A stretch of 64,000 nt of DNA from contig CANEGK010000003.1 of assembly GCA_947427035.1 (NCBI GenBank), positions 1 through 64,000 on the forward strand, in the 5' to 3' direction. Shown here piece after piece: positions 6,469 to 16,212 of the stretch. Numbering within the stretch: position 1 is the stretch's first letter; each line of letters opens with the position of its first letter. The notes below the pieces were generated by a model. The model was given only the letters and a program-made list of their open reading frames with translations, was not told the DNA's origin and did not search any database. Origin of the DNA: an uncultured Clostridium sp. (GTDB lineage Bacteria; Bacillota; Clostridia; Oscillospirales; Butyricicoccaceae). A program made the position numbers and the translations under genes.

Positions 6469-8411
6469 TAAAACTCTTCATTCGCTTCATATGTGGTTTC
6501 TCCGTTTTGGATGATGCGAATGGTGTGCCGGCCTTCTTCAGCGACGAGCGGCACCAAAATTTCACCGTCCTCCGTCAGATGTGTGGCTTTATACTGCGTC
6601 TCGCCGTCCACCTTGACTTCAACCTGTACTTCGCCTTCAGCTTCAATAATGGTGAAGGTTTTGGTCTTGCTCTTCATCACCGGCTCAGGATTTCTGCTGA
6701 TTTGCAAATCGACTACCGTGTTTTCTTCTACTTTTGATTTTGCGGGAATGGCCTGGAAAATGACCGTGCCGTCCGGCTTATCGCTGTCCACCGCCGTTGC
6801 CGTTCCCGGCGTCAATCCTGCGCCGCGCAGCGTCTCCTCGGCCTTGGCCAGCGTCATTGTCGTTACGTCGGGAACAACGACCTCTTTCAGCTCCGGCCCT
6901 TCACTGACTACCAGCACCACATTATCCCCTGAGTTAAGCTCTGTGCCTGCTGCCGGCTCTGTGCGGATGACATTGTCCTTTTCCGAATCCTCATCATTTT
7001 CATATTGAATAATGGGGATTAATCCCAGACGGCGAAGTTCAATGTCGGCCTGACGATATTCCTGTCCGGCATAATCTTCTAACGTAATGGTTTTCGGGCC
7101 GCGGCTGATCGTAACGACAATAGCCTGCCCTTCTTTTAAAACATGATCTGCCACCGGATCCTGTGAAATGATATTGCCAGCCGGCACCGACTCGTCGTAC
7201 ACCAGCTCGCCTTCGCGAATATCATAGACATCCCAAATTTCCGGATCCGCCTTGATTTCCTCCATCGTTTTTCCCACAAGCGGCGGTGCTTTGAGCACCT
7301 CGGCATCTTCGTCGCCGCCAAAAGGATTGATGACAGAAATCATAAAATAAATGGCGCCGACGATAAAAACGGCGACCGATACGACACTGAAAATCAGCGT
7401 GGCCTTGACCGACGATCGCTGCCTTTCAGGCGATTCACGGCCCTCTCGCTGCGCGGGCCTTGTCCGCGCATTGCGGCCGTTTTCACGCATTTCACCGGTA
7501 TTGGTCAGCTTGCGCGTTGCATCTGCTTCCTGCTCGGTATACGAATGCTGCGCATCGTCGGGAGGGATTTCCACTTTAAACGCTGGATCATTTTTAAAGC
7601 GCTCCAAGTCGGCGTACATCTGCCCTGCCGACGCATATCGCTTGGACAGCGAAGGGCACATGGCTTTCATGGTGATGCCCTCAAGCGCCGCCGGGATATT
7701 GGGCACAAAATCAGAGGGCGGAAGAGGGATGGAATTGATGTGCTGCACTGCCACCGAAATGGCGCTGTCCCCCTCAAACGGCAGCCGGCCGGTCAGCATT
7801 TCGTACATGACGACGCCAAACGAATAGAGATCCGCGCGGTTATCAATATGACTGCCGCGCGCCTGCTCCGGGGAAACGTAATGGACCGATCCAATCGCTT
7901 CGCTGATATTTTCGGTTTTCTGCTGCGCCATGTGGCGCGCTATTCCAAAATCGGCAACCTTCAGCGTACCGTCGCGCAGCAGCATGATATTCTGGGGTTT
8001 GATATCGCGGTGGATGATGCCGCGGGAATGTGCATGTTCCAACGCTTTGGCAATCTGCATGGAAAAAAAAGTTACTTCCTGCCATGACAGCGGCCCGCGG
8101 CGAGCCAAATATTCTTTTAGCGTAATACCCTCGATCAGCTCCATGACGATATAGTCGATGCTGCCGCTGCGCGAAACATCGTACACCGCGACAATATTCG
8201 GGTGCGAAAGCATGGCAACCGATTGTGACTCGTCGTGGAAGCGCTGGCGGAACTCGCTGTCCCGCGCGTATTCCTCTTTCAGCACCTTAATGGCAACATA
8301 GCGGTTGAGCCTGTGGCACTTCGCTTTATAAACGACCGCCATACCCCCTGTGCCTATCACTTCCAGGATTTCATAACGGCCATCCAACATCTGTCCTATC
8401 AGCTTATTCAT
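6468..8411 (-). CDS. prkC: PrkC, membrane Ser/Thr kinase with PASTA repeats
   Basis: A 647-aa Hanks-type kinase. The N-terminal kinase domain has the glycine loop GTGGMAVV (20-27), catalytic lysine K42, HRDIKPQN from 134 and DFG at 154-156. A charged juxtamembrane linker and one transmembrane helix (about 335-362, VKATLIFSVVSVAVFIVGAI) lead to three extracellular PASTA repeats (about 375-580), which in this family bind muropeptides or lipid II. A final beta domain (about 585-647) follows. The product signals cell-wall status during growth and, in Bacillus, spore germination. The gene lies between its phosphatase prpC and rsgA, the standard Firmicute arrangement. Confidence 0.95.
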   Translation of the reverse strand: MNKLIGQMLDGRYEILEVIGTGGMAVVYKAKCHRLNRYVAIKVLKEEYARDSEFRQRFHDESQSVAMLSHPNIVAVYDVSRSGSIDYIVMELIEGITLKEYLARRGPLSWQEVTFFSMQIAKALEHAHSRGIIHRDIKPQNIMLLRDGTLKVADFGIARHMAQQKTENISEAIGSVHYVSPEQARGSHIDNRADLYSFGVVMYEMLTGRLPFEGDSAISVAVQHINSIPLPPSDFVPNIPAALEGITMKAMCPSLSKRYASAGQMYADLERFKNDPAFKVEIPPDDAQHSYTEQEADATRKLTNTGEMRENGRNARTRPAQREGRESPERQRSSVKATLIFSVVSVAVFIVGAIYFMISVINPFGGDEDAEVLKAPPLVGKTMEEIKADPEIWDVYDIREGELVYDESVPAGNIISQDPVADHVLKEGQAIVVTISRGPKTITLEDYAGQEYRQADIELRRLGLIPIIQYENDEDSEKDNVIRTEPAAGTELNSGDNVVLVVSEGPELKEVVVPDVTTMTLAKAEETLRGAGLTPGTATAVDSDKPDGTVIFQAIPAKSKVEENTVVDLQISRNPEPVMKSKTKTFTIIEAEGEVQVEVKVDGETQYKATHLTEDGEILVPLVAEEGRHTIRIIQNGETTYEANEEF

Positions 8412-8424
8412 AGCTCAGCTCTCC

Positions 8425-9147
8425 TTAAAAAGACACCAAGACAACGGTGATATTATCGTGTCCGCCGCGCGAATTTGCAATATTCACCAGGGTTTGGCAG
8501 GCTTTTTCCGGGGCCTCGGACTGATAAACTTCATAATAAATTTCCGGTTCGCTGACTTCGCCCGTCAAGCCGTCGCTGCACATCAGCAGATATTGGCCCG
8601 GCTTGGGCTGCAATGTAAAAAGATCGCACAAAATTTTTCGATCCGCCCCAATTGCACGCGTAATGACATTCCTGCTGGGGTGGCGCTGCGCTTCATAAGG
8701 GGTCAGCTCCCCGCGCGCCAGCATATCGCCGACCAGAGAATGATCCTTTGTGATTTGGTGAATACCTTCATCGTCAATCAGATAAGCGCGGCTATCGCCG
8801 ACATTGCCCACCACAGCGCTTCCATTCTGCACCACAGCGCACACCATCGTTGTTCCCATTCCGCTCAGCGAAGGATCGGTATGGGACATTTCCCACACGC
8901 GGGTATTGGCATTCTGAATAGCGCCCTTGACGCGCTCTTCCAGCTTCTGATATTCCGTTGCCGGGTCAAACTGCCCGGCAAAAGTATCGGTTGCCAGCCG
9001 GCTGGCAACGTCGCCCGCTTTGGCCCCTCCCATACCGTCACAGACAATGAAATGCCCGTTCTGTTGATCGGCGGACATACAGATGTGAAACGAATCCTCA
9101 TTGAGCTTTCGGGCCATGCCGACATGGCTGATTCCCCAGGCTTTCAT
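8425..9147 (-). CDS. prpC: PrpC, PP2C-family protein phosphatase
   Basis: A 240-aa metal-dependent Ser/Thr phosphatase. It shows the PPM landmarks: an early MARKLNEDSF aspartate, VCDGMGGA (metal-binding D and GG), GMGTTMVCAVV, VGDSRAYL, LLMCSDGLTG and the C-terminal GGHDNITVVLV. It reverses PrkC phosphorylation in related bacteria. Its ATG overlaps the rlmN stop as ATGA, and its stop lies 14 bases before prkC. The length equals that of Bacillus PrpC and all metal-binding aspartates appear present, so it should be active. Confidence 0.95.
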   Translation of the reverse strand: MKAWGISHVGMARKLNEDSFHICMSADQQNGHFIVCDGMGGAKAGDVASRLATDTFAGQFDPATEYQKLEERVKGAIQNANTRVWEMSHTDPSLSGMGTTMVCAVVQNGSAVVGNVGDSRAYLIDDEGIHQITKDHSLVGDMLARGELTPYEAQRHPSRNVITRAIGADRKILCDLFTLQPKPGQYLLMCSDGLTGEVSEPEIYYEVYQSEAPEKACQTLVNIANSRGGHDNITVVLVSF

Positions 9148-10193
9148 TTAGCTTCCTCCCTCCAGGATGCCACTTTCTTCCGCAACTGGCCGCAGGATGC
9201 GCTGATATCTCCCCCCAGGCTCCGTCGAACCGTCGTGGTAATTCCTTTTTTCATCAATGCGTTTTGAAATGCCCGCAAATCCTCTTTTTTCGACGGTACC
9301 AGCGGACTGCCCGGCACGTGGTTAAGCGGTATCAGGTTGACATGGCATTGCATTCCCGCCAGCAGATCTACCAGCGCGGCGGCACATTGAGGCGTGTCAT
9401 TCACTCCGTGGATCATAGCGTATTCAAACGAAATTCTCCGCCCGGTTGTTCCAAAGTACCGGCGGCAGGCCGGAATCAGCTTTTCCAGCGGATAGCTTTT
9501 ATTAACCGGCATTAATCTGTCGCGAATCGCATTGGTCGGCGCATGAAGCGACACCGACAGCGTTAGTTGCAATTTGAGCTTAGCCAGCTCGTCAATTTTG
9601 GGCGCCAGACCACAGGTCGACAATGAAATATGCCGCATTCCAATATTCAGTCCCTGCGGATGGCTGACAATGCGTAAAAAAGTGAGGACGTTGTCGTAAT
9701 TATCCAGCGGCTCGCCGGTGCCCATCAGCACAATGTTTGACACACGGACACCGCTGTCCTTCTGCGCCCAAAGGATCTGATCGTATATCTCGGCCGGCGT
9801 CAGGTTACGCGTCGCTCCCTTTTCGAATGACGCGCAGAATACGCAGCCCATTTTACAGCCGGCCTGTGTCGAAAGACAGATGCTGTAGCCATGTTCATAC
9901 TTCATCAAAACGGTCTCAATGCAGTTGCCGTCTTCCAGCTCGAACAAATATTTAACCGTCTCATCGCGTTCGGACTTTTGCCGAATGCGAATCTCCGGCT
10001 TGGTGATAAAGCAGCGCCTGCCCAGTTCTTCGCGCAGCGCCTTTGAAATGTTGCTCATCTCGTCAAACGATGTCACACCCAAGCTGAGCCAGTGGAAAAT
10101 TTGCTGCGTGCGATAAGCGGGCTGCCCCAGTTCTTCCATCAATGTGCCGAGCGCTGCCGGATGCAGAGATTTGATACAAATTTTATCTTCCAT
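9144..10193 (-). CDS. rlmN: RlmN, 23S rRNA/tRNA adenine C2-methyltransferase
   Basis: A 349-aa radical-SAM enzyme that methylates A2503 of 23S rRNA and A37 of some tRNAs. The iron-sulfur motif CKMGCVFC (CxxxCxxC) is followed by LMGTGEPLDNYDNV, the SAM-binding glycines and STCGLAP. The C-terminal SASCGQLR carries the methyl-carrying cysteine. I place the start at ATG 10193 (MEDKICIKSLHP) because GAGGTG precedes it; a longer frame to 10325 lies inside rsmB. The gene begins seven bases after rsmB and ends overlapping prpC, so all three should be cotranscribed. Confidence 0.95.
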   Translation of the reverse strand: MEDKICIKSLHPAALGTLMEELGQPAYRTQQIFHWLSLGVTSFDEMSNISKALREELGRRCFITKPEIRIRQKSERDETVKYLFELEDGNCIETVLMKYEHGYSICLSTQAGCKMGCVFCASFEKGATRNLTPAEIYDQILWAQKDSGVRVSNIVLMGTGEPLDNYDNVLTFLRIVSHPQGLNIGMRHISLSTCGLAPKIDELAKLKLQLTLSVSLHAPTNAIRDRLMPVNKSYPLEKLIPACRRYFGTTGRRISFEYAMIHGVNDTPQCAAALVDLLAGMQCHVNLIPLNHVPGSPLVPSKKEDLRAFQNALMKKGITTTVRRSLGGDISASCGQLRKKVASWREEAK

Positions 10194-10200
10194 GGCCACC

Positions 10201-11487
10201 TCACATTCTTGCCAGCCGTGCGATAAAAAAACCATCCGTCCCATCGATATGCGGCCAAAGGGTCTTTTCGCTTTCCATTGTCCACTCCGGCGCGCTGTGT
10301 AAGAATGTTTCAATAACATCTTCATTTTCCTGTTGCAAAACAGTGCAGGTGGAATACACCAGCCGCCCTCCCGGCTTTACATACCCTGCGGCAGCGCGCA
10401 GAATTGCGCCCTGAATTGCCGGCAAGCCGGCAATTTCTTCCGGCTTTTTAAACCGGATATCCGGCTTTTTCCGAATAATTCCCATTCCGGAGCAGGGCAC
10501 GTCACACAATACAAAATCGGCGCTTTCCCGCAGCGCTTTCACCGGTTTGGAAGCGTCGGCAGCAACGGCCTGTATGATATCCACACCATAGCGAGCCGCG
10601 TTTTTTTCGATGAGTTCCGCTTTATGCGGATGGATGTCCATAGCCAGAATGCGCCCCCGATTCTTCATCAGCTGCGCGCACAACAGGGTTTTCCCCCCGG
10701 GAGCGGCGCACATATCGATGACAAAGCTGCCCGGCGCCGGCGCCAGCTCGTGTACGCACAACTGACTGGCCGCATCCTGAATGTAAAACAATCCATCCTG
10801 AAAAGCCGGCAATGCGGCCGGGTTTCCCAGATGCTCCGTCTCCAGCGCGTCGTCCAGCCCTTTGGTCGGGCGGCAGGGAATTCCATATTCAGCCAACCGT
10901 GCCGTCAGCTCTGCGGCGTTGGTTTTCAATGTATTGACGCGCAGCGTGGCCTTGGCCGGCTGATTGTTTGCCCGCAGCAACGCTTCGCAGCCGCTTTCCC
11001 CCAGGCGTTCGAGCATGGCCCGTACAAACCACAGGGGGTGGCTGTACTGCACCGAAAGGCGTTCTGGCGGCGTCCCGCCGGGCTGCGGCAGCTTGTCCGC
11101 ATCGCGCAGTGCAATCAGTTTACGCAAAACTGCGTTGGCATAGCCGCCGGCGCGGGAACCGCCGTATTTTTTGACCAGCTTAACCGTTTCGTTCACAGCG
11201 GCGCTGTCGGGCACGCGATCAAGAAAGAGCAGCTGAAATACACCGAGCCGCAAGGCATCCAATACCTGCGGCATGACTTTTTTCAGCGGGATACTGCTGA
11301 CGTGCGCAAGGGTAAAGTCGATCAGTGCCCGGTTTTGCAGCGTTCCGTAAGTAATCGCCGCCGCCAGCGCGGCGTCTTCGCCGGAAAGCCCTTCCGACAG
11401 CTTTTTCAGCTGCAAATCGGGCCATGCACCGGAGCGGCGGAATGCGATCAGCCCCTGCAACGCCGTTTCGCGCGCGCCCGCCATCAA
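10201..11487 (-). CDS. rsmB: RsmB, 16S rRNA m5C967 methyltransferase
   Basis: A 428-aa enzyme of the Sun/RsmB family. The N-terminal 130 residues form a NusB-like RNA-binding domain (ETALQGLIAFRRSG, NAVLRKLIAL). The C-terminal Rossmann methyltransferase has DMCAAPGGKTLL (SAM motif I), LCDVPCSGMGI (motif IV with a catalytic cysteine) and VYSTCTV (motif VI with the nucleophilic cysteine). It methylates C967 of 16S rRNA in E. coli. Its start overlaps the stop of the upstream zinc peptidase gene as ATGA. The sun gene sits in the same fmt-prpC context in many Firmicutes. Confidence 0.95.
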   Translation of the reverse strand: MMAGARETALQGLIAFRRSGAWPDLQLKKLSEGLSGEDAALAAAITYGTLQNRALIDFTLAHVSSIPLKKVMPQVLDALRLGVFQLLFLDRVPDSAAVNETVKLVKKYGGSRAGGYANAVLRKLIALRDADKLPQPGGTPPERLSVQYSHPLWFVRAMLERLGESGCEALLRANNQPAKATLRVNTLKTNAAELTARLAEYGIPCRPTKGLDDALETEHLGNPAALPAFQDGLFYIQDAASQLCVHELAPAPGSFVIDMCAAPGGKTLLCAQLMKNRGRILAMDIHPHKAELIEKNAARYGVDIIQAVAADASKPVKALRESADFVLCDVPCSGMGIIRKKPDIRFKKPEEIAGLPAIQGAILRAAAGYVKPGGRLVYSTCTVLQQENEDVIETFLHSAPEWTMESEKTLWPHIDGTDGFFIARLARM

Positions 11488-12179
11488 TCGCGGCGGCGGC
11501 CGCCGCCAAAAATGAGCAGCAGACGCAAAAGCTGGGCGATGGATACAGCCAGCGCCGCAACGTATGTCATGGCAGCGGCCGACAGAGTTTTTCTGGCGCC
11601 GGGCATCTCATCCGAACTTAAATAGCCGCCTTCGCCCAGCACGCTGACTGCGCGCGCCGATGCGTTAAACTCGACCGGCAGCGTGACCAGCTGGAAAACC
11701 ACCGACAGGGTAAAGAACAGGATTCCGGCAAAAAAGAGTGATTCATAATTAAACAGCAGGCCGATGAGCAGCAGCGGCCACGCCAGCGACGAACCGATTT
11801 GTGTCACCGGAATGATGGCGTTGCGCAGCCGGATAGGGCCATAACCTTCGGCATACTGCGCGGCATGGCCGGCTTCGTGCGCTGCAACGCCGACCGCCGC
11901 GACCGATGCAGAATCATATACCGACTCGGACAGCCGAATGACCCCCGCGCGCGGATCAAAGTGATCGGTCAGGTTTCCCCGCACCCGTTCGATGCGGACA
12001 TTGGTTACACCACACGCGCGCAATACGGCTTCGGCCGCCTGCGCGCCCGTCATCCCGTTGCGGGTACGCTGGGTAGAATAGCGGTTGAAGGTAGACGAAA
12101 CCTTGAACTGCGCCCACATAGCGAAAAGCATGGCGGGGATGATGAGGACAAAGTAATAAATGTCAAAGCCCCAGAACAT
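11484..12179 (-). CDS. YugP-type membrane zinc metallopeptidase
   Basis: A 231-aa membrane protein of the YugP/DUF2226-like zinc peptidase group. It has an N-terminal transmembrane segment (DIYYFVLIIPAMLFAMWA), the zinc-binding AAHEAGHAAQYA (HExxH), and a hydrophobic pair near residues 125-170 (SLAWPLLLIGLLF, FFAGILFFTLSVVFQLVTLP). A final segment runs into an arginine-rich end. The family's substrates are unknown; a role in membrane-protein turnover is often proposed. It stands between fmt and rsmB, a position shared by many Clostridia, and overlaps rsmB by four bases. Confidence 0.85.
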   Translation of the reverse strand: MFWGFDIYYFVLIIPAMLFAMWAQFKVSSTFNRYSTQRTRNGMTGAQAAEAVLRACGVTNVRIERVRGNLTDHFDPRAGVIRLSESVYDSASVAAVGVAAHEAGHAAQYAEGYGPIRLRNAIIPVTQIGSSLAWPLLLIGLLFNYESLFFAGILFFTLSVVFQLVTLPVEFNASARAVSVLGEGGYLSSDEMPGARKTLSAAAMTYVAALAVSIAQLLRLLLIFGGGRRRD

Positions 12180-12284
12180 AAACGTCAGCCTCCTTAGGCG
12201 TTCGGGAGCTGTGCGCCGGCATGGCGCACAAACTCAGCAATTCGTATAACGGCTCTGCCGGAAAATACGGTCTTTTGCCCGCCT

Positions 12285-13217
12285 TCAGCAAAACCGCTGC
12301 CGGAGCAGAGCGCTGTGCCCGCGAAAGAAAGCGTCAGCGGGCATCTTTTTGCCGCCGGCCCCCTGTACGGACGCAATACGGACACAGCCGTCGGCACACT
12401 GCACAACAGCCCCTTTGCCATCTACGCAAATGACAGCGCCTGCCGGCGCGCCTGTGCTTTCACCGTCAAGCGCCTGCGCGCCAAACAGCTTGAGCTTGTC
12501 CCCGCCCAAAAAGGCAAAAGCGCCGGGCGCCGGGTCGTATGCGCGAATGGCGCAGGCGGCGTCGCGGCAGGGCGCGGAAAAATCAATTTGCGCATCTTTA
12601 GTTTGAATGAGCGGCGCATAGCTGGCCTTTGCATCGTCCTGCCGGCACGGCTTGGCGCAGCCCTTTTCCAGATCTGTCAGGGCGCTCAGCAGCGCATCAG
12701 CCCCGATGCCGGCCAAACGTTCCTGTAGCTGTCCATAACTTTCAGCAGGGCCAATCGGCGTGGCAACGCTCATCAGCATATCGCCGGTGTCCATCCCTTC
12801 ATCCATCTGCATGATGGTGACGCCCGTCTCGACGTCTCCGTGCAGAATGGCGGCGTTAATCGGACTGGCTCCACGGTATGCGGGCAGCAACGACGCGTGA
12901 ACATTGACGCAGCCGTATCGGGGCAAAGCCAGAATGTCGGCCGGCAGCATACGACCATAGGCCGCGACGACAATGACGTCGGGCGAAATATCCTGTAAAA
13001 CACGCAGCGCTTCACCGTCACGCAGGGTTTTAGGCTGGTAAACAGGCAGTCCGGCCTCCAGCGCTGCCACCTTGACCGGCGGCGGCAGCAGCTTCATGCC
13101 CCGATTTTTGGGCGTATCAGCACGGGTAAAGACGGCCTCGACCGTGTGTTCGCTGCGCAGCAGCGCGCGCAGCGTCGAAACGGCGAAATCCGGCGTGCCC
13201 ATAAAAACGACTTTCAT
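12285..13217 (-). CDS. fmt: Methionyl-tRNA formyltransferase
   Basis: A 310-aa enzyme that formylates initiator Met-tRNA using 10-formyl-tetrahydrofolate. Features are MKVVFMGTPDFAV at the N-terminus, the catalytic segment NVHASLLPAYRGASPIN near residue 110 and MQMDEGMDTGDML. An OB-like C-terminal domain (about 205-310) binds the tRNA acceptor. It overlaps the stop of def by four bases. Formyl transfer and removal enzymes are thus made from one transcript, as in most bacteria. About 105 bases separate it from the zinc peptidase gene, with no ORF or clear terminator between. Confidence 0.95.
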   Translation of the reverse strand: MKVVFMGTPDFAVSTLRALLRSEHTVEAVFTRADTPKNRGMKLLPPPVKVAALEAGLPVYQPKTLRDGEALRVLQDISPDVIVVAAYGRMLPADILALPRYGCVNVHASLLPAYRGASPINAAILHGDVETGVTIMQMDEGMDTGDMLMSVATPIGPAESYGQLQERLAGIGADALLSALTDLEKGCAKPCRQDDAKASYAPLIQTKDAQIDFSAPCRDAACAIRAYDPAPGAFAFLGGDKLKLFGAQALDGESTGAPAGAVICVDGKGAVVQCADGCVRIASVQGAGGKKMPADAFFRGHSALLRQRFC

Positions 13218-13693
13218 TCCTGCTCCAGATCCTCCAAGTCGATATATTCGGTGACCAAATCGGTAAACAAATGGCCGTCCAGGTGATCGATTTCATGACA
13301 AAAGGCGCGGGCGGTAAACCCCTCGGCCTGATAGGTGAACTCCTTGCCAAAGCGATCCTGCGCGCGCACTGTCACATTCATGGGACGCTCTACCATCCCC
13401 CATACGCCGGGGACGCTGAGGCAGCCTTCAGCCCCATTCTGCGCACCGCTGCGCTCTGTAATCTCGGGGTTGATAATTTCCAAATAAGAGCCATCTTCCA
13501 GCATGACAAGCGCCAGGCGGCGCAGAACCCCGACCTGCGGCGCGGCCAGGCCCGCGCCGTTGGCCTGTGCCAGCGTTTCATGCATATCATCAAGCAAGGT
13601 GTGCAGGCGCTGGTTAAAGTCTTTGACAGGGCGGCAGACCTTTCGCAGGCAGCTGTCCCCTTCCTGAACAATATTTCGAGTGGGCATTTTCAC
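13214..13693 (-). CDS. def: Peptide deformylase
   Basis: A 159-aa metal hydrolase that removes the N-formyl group from new proteins. All three family motifs are present: GAGLAAPQVG (about residue 47), EGCLSVPG with the metal-binding cysteine, and CHEIDHLDGHLF with the HExxH ligands. It follows priA by 20 bases and overlaps fmt by four bases. The length is that of a type 1/3 short deformylase. Confidence 0.95.
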   Translation of the reverse strand: MKMPTRNIVQEGDSCLRKVCRPVKDFNQRLHTLLDDMHETLAQANGAGLAAPQVGVLRRLALVMLEDGSYLEIINPEITERSGAQNGAEGCLSVPGVWGMVERPMNVTVRAQDRFGKEFTYQAEGFTARAFCHEIDHLDGHLFTDLVTEYIDLEDLEQE

Positions 13694-13713
13694 AAAACTC
13701 CTTTATATGTAGG

Positions 13714-16185
13714 CTACGCCGGCGGGTTTCGCGCGGCAGTGACGGCAGCCGCACGGCATTGCGGCGAAGCGTAAAAAGTGCTCAGTGCCAGCGATACCAG
13801 CTCGCGCACACGCCTGCCGTCCCGGCCGCGAAAGGATACGGTATAACGATATTTATTATTCAACCGCAGGATGGCGCAGGGTGCAGGCCCCAGCACCGGC
13901 GTCCGCAGATCAGCATATCGCTCTTCCATGGCCCGCACCAGAATGCCCGCAACACGCAAAGCGGCGCGCAGAGCGTCGTTTTCACGCACGGCGCTGATCT
14001 GAAAAACAAATAAATCGGCAAACGGCGGCGCCTGCAACGCTTCCCGCGATTTGATTTCATATTCAAAAAAGCTCTGGTAATTCTGGTCGGCGGCTGCGCG
14101 AATAACGGCATGACCCGGATGATAGGTCTGAATGACCGCTCTGCCCGGCTTGTCGCGCCGCCCGGCGCGCCCCACCACCTGTGTCAACAGGGAAAAAGTC
14201 CGTTCCTGCGCATGGTAGTCTCCACAGTAAAGGGACAAATCCGCATCAAGCACTCCGACCAGCGTGACATTGTCAAAATCAAGCCCTTTCGCTACCATTT
14301 GTGTGCCGAGCAGGACATCGGCTTCGCCTTTTGCAAAACTGTCAAGCAATTTTTCATGCGAAGTGCGGCCTGTGGTCGTGTCTGCATCCATACGGATCAC
14401 GCGGATACCGGGCAGCAACGTTAAAAGCTCCTCTTCCACCTTCTGTGTCCCCGCCCCTATCAGGCGGATATGCTCACCGCCGCATACAGGGCAAGCCGTT
14501 TCCAAAGGCGCGGAATATCCGCAATGGTGGCACATCAGCCTGCTGTTTCGCGAATGAAAGGTCAGGGCCACCGAGCAGTTTTTGCACTCGGGTACATACC
14601 CGCAATCCACACACACGGCCATACGCGCACTGCCGCGGCGGTTGATCAGCAAGACCCCCTGCTCGCCGCGCTGGAGCGTCGCCTCAAGTTCACGCCGCAA
14701 ATCCGGGCCAATCAGGGCGGCATCGCCTCCGGCCAGCACCGAACGCATGTCGGAAATAGACGCCTGCGGCAGCGGTGTATCATTATAGCGCTGCTCAATG
14801 GTAAACAGCGGATATTTCCCTTGCACTGCGGCGTAATAACTTTCTACCGACGGAGTTGCCGACCCCAGCAGCACCAGTCCGCCTGTTTTGTGACAGCGGT
14901 ATTTTGCTACCTCAACCGCGTCATAGCGCGGCGTGCTCTCTGAATGATAGGTCGATTCCTGCTCTTCGTCGATAATAATGACGCCCAGATTTTTCAGCGG
15001 CGCAAAAACCGCGCTGCGCGTCCCCACGACCACCCGAGCCTGCCCGGCCCGCACCCGTTTATACTCGTCTACGCGCTGCGCCGCGGTCAGCGCACTGTGC
15101 ATGACGGCCACCTGATCGCCAAAATATAGGGAAAAGCGCCGCAGCATCTGCGGGGTCAGCGCGATCTCAGGCACCAGCAGAATTGCGTCCTTCCCTTTTT
15201 TCAGTGTTTCCCGAATCAGCTCGATATAAACAAGGGTCTTTCCGCTCCCCGTCACGCCATGCAGCAGCGCAGCGCCCGGCCGCGACTTTTCCTGAAGCCG
15301 CAAAATGCCGTCCAGCACCTCGCGCTGGCGCGGGGACAAAACAATATCCGGTGCTTTTTCGTTTGCGGCAACAGCCGGCCTGCGGTAAACCTCCTGATAC
15401 TGTGCAGTCAGCAACCCCATTTTTTCCAGCGTGCGCACAGTGGACGGCGAAACACCGGTCAGATAGCACAGCTCTTTTTCCGGAAGAAGCCTTTCCTTTT
15501 CCAGACAGGCAAGCACGGCTTTCCGCTTTTCGGCCAGCCTGCCGCGGCCAATTTTTTCACACGCCTGAGCAAACGGGAGCGCCAAGCTCAGCATTTTAAT
15601 GGTTTTATCTCCTACTTTTCGCTGGTACTCTGCCTGAACATTCAACACCCCCGCCCGGGCAAGCTGTGCCGCCAGTCTGGGCGCAGAAGCAATCCCTGTC
15701 TGCCGGGCGATTTCCGCCGGCTCCATAGGCTTTGGGCTTTCATATACCGCTTTTACAATTCCGGCTTTTTGTCCGGCGCCCGCAAGAACAAGCGCTTCCT
15801 CCAACGGCAGAGCGCCGGGGACATAAGCTTCGCGCCGCTTATTCCACAATCCGGGCGGAAGCATAACGCTGGCCGCTTCGAACAACGTACAGAAATAGCG
15901 TTTTTTGATCCACAGTGCCAGTGAAAGCTCCTCTTGTGACAATATGCATTCGTCGTCAAAAAGATGCGCCAGCGGCTTCAGCTTCCGGTCGTCGTCTACA
16001 GCGGCTTCAACAGCAAAAATAATACCCTCGGCCTTGCGGTTTCCCGTTCCAAAAGGCACCATGACCCGGTGCCCCGGGCAGGCGATCCCGCGCCATTGTT
16101 CGGGAATCCAATAATCATATGCCTTGTCAATGGCAAAGACGGCAGAGGAAACAGCCACACGGGCAATGGTATTTTCCTGTGGCAT
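13714..16185 (-). CDS. priA: PriA, primosomal replication-restart helicase
   Basis: An 823-aa 3'-5' helicase that rebuilds the replisome at collapsed forks. It carries the N-terminal DNA-binding domain (AVFAIDKAYDYWIPEQW), Walker A HGVTGSGKTLVYIEL, the DEAQ-like box IIDEEQ, and LLGSATPSVESYY (motif III). A zinc-binding insert follows, with cysteine pairs CVDCGYVPECKNC, CHHCG and CPVCGG, then GTQMVAKGLDFDNV and QVVGRAGR (motifs V and VI). Its length is typical. It lies between rpoZ and def in the conserved order gmk-rpoZ-priA-def-fmt. Confidence 0.95.
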   Translation of the reverse strand: MPQENTIARVAVSSAVFAIDKAYDYWIPEQWRGIACPGHRVMVPFGTGNRKAEGIIFAVEAAVDDDRKLKPLAHLFDDECILSQEELSLALWIKKRYFCTLFEAASVMLPPGLWNKRREAYVPGALPLEEALVLAGAGQKAGIVKAVYESPKPMEPAEIARQTGIASAPRLAAQLARAGVLNVQAEYQRKVGDKTIKMLSLALPFAQACEKIGRGRLAEKRKAVLACLEKERLLPEKELCYLTGVSPSTVRTLEKMGLLTAQYQEVYRRPAVAANEKAPDIVLSPRQREVLDGILRLQEKSRPGAALLHGVTGSGKTLVYIELIRETLKKGKDAILLVPEIALTPQMLRRFSLYFGDQVAVMHSALTAAQRVDEYKRVRAGQARVVVGTRSAVFAPLKNLGVIIIDEEQESTYHSESTPRYDAVEVAKYRCHKTGGLVLLGSATPSVESYYAAVQGKYPLFTIEQRYNDTPLPQASISDMRSVLAGGDAALIGPDLRRELEATLQRGEQGVLLINRRGSARMAVCVDCGYVPECKNCSVALTFHSRNSRLMCHHCGYSAPLETACPVCGGEHIRLIGAGTQKVEEELLTLLPGIRVIRMDADTTTGRTSHEKLLDSFAKGEADVLLGTQMVAKGLDFDNVTLVGVLDADLSLYCGDYHAQERTFSLLTQVVGRAGRRDKPGRAVIQTYHPGHAVIRAAADQNYQSFFEYEIKSREALQAPPFADLFVFQISAVRENDALRAALRVAGILVRAMEERYADLRTPVLGPAPCAILRLNNKYRYTVSFRGRDGRRVRELVSLALSTFYASPQCRAAAVTAARNPPA

Positions 16186-16212
16186 CGTCCCTCTCCTTTC
16201 AGCAGCCGAGCA

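Noticed and set aside
10333..11625. 430-codon plus-strand frame over rsmB
   Set aside because: Antisense shadow of rsmB, no ribosome binding site or family match.
12194..12433. Small frames on both strands between fmt and the zinc peptidase gene
   Set aside because: They run mostly inside fmt and have arginine/proline-rich shadow composition.
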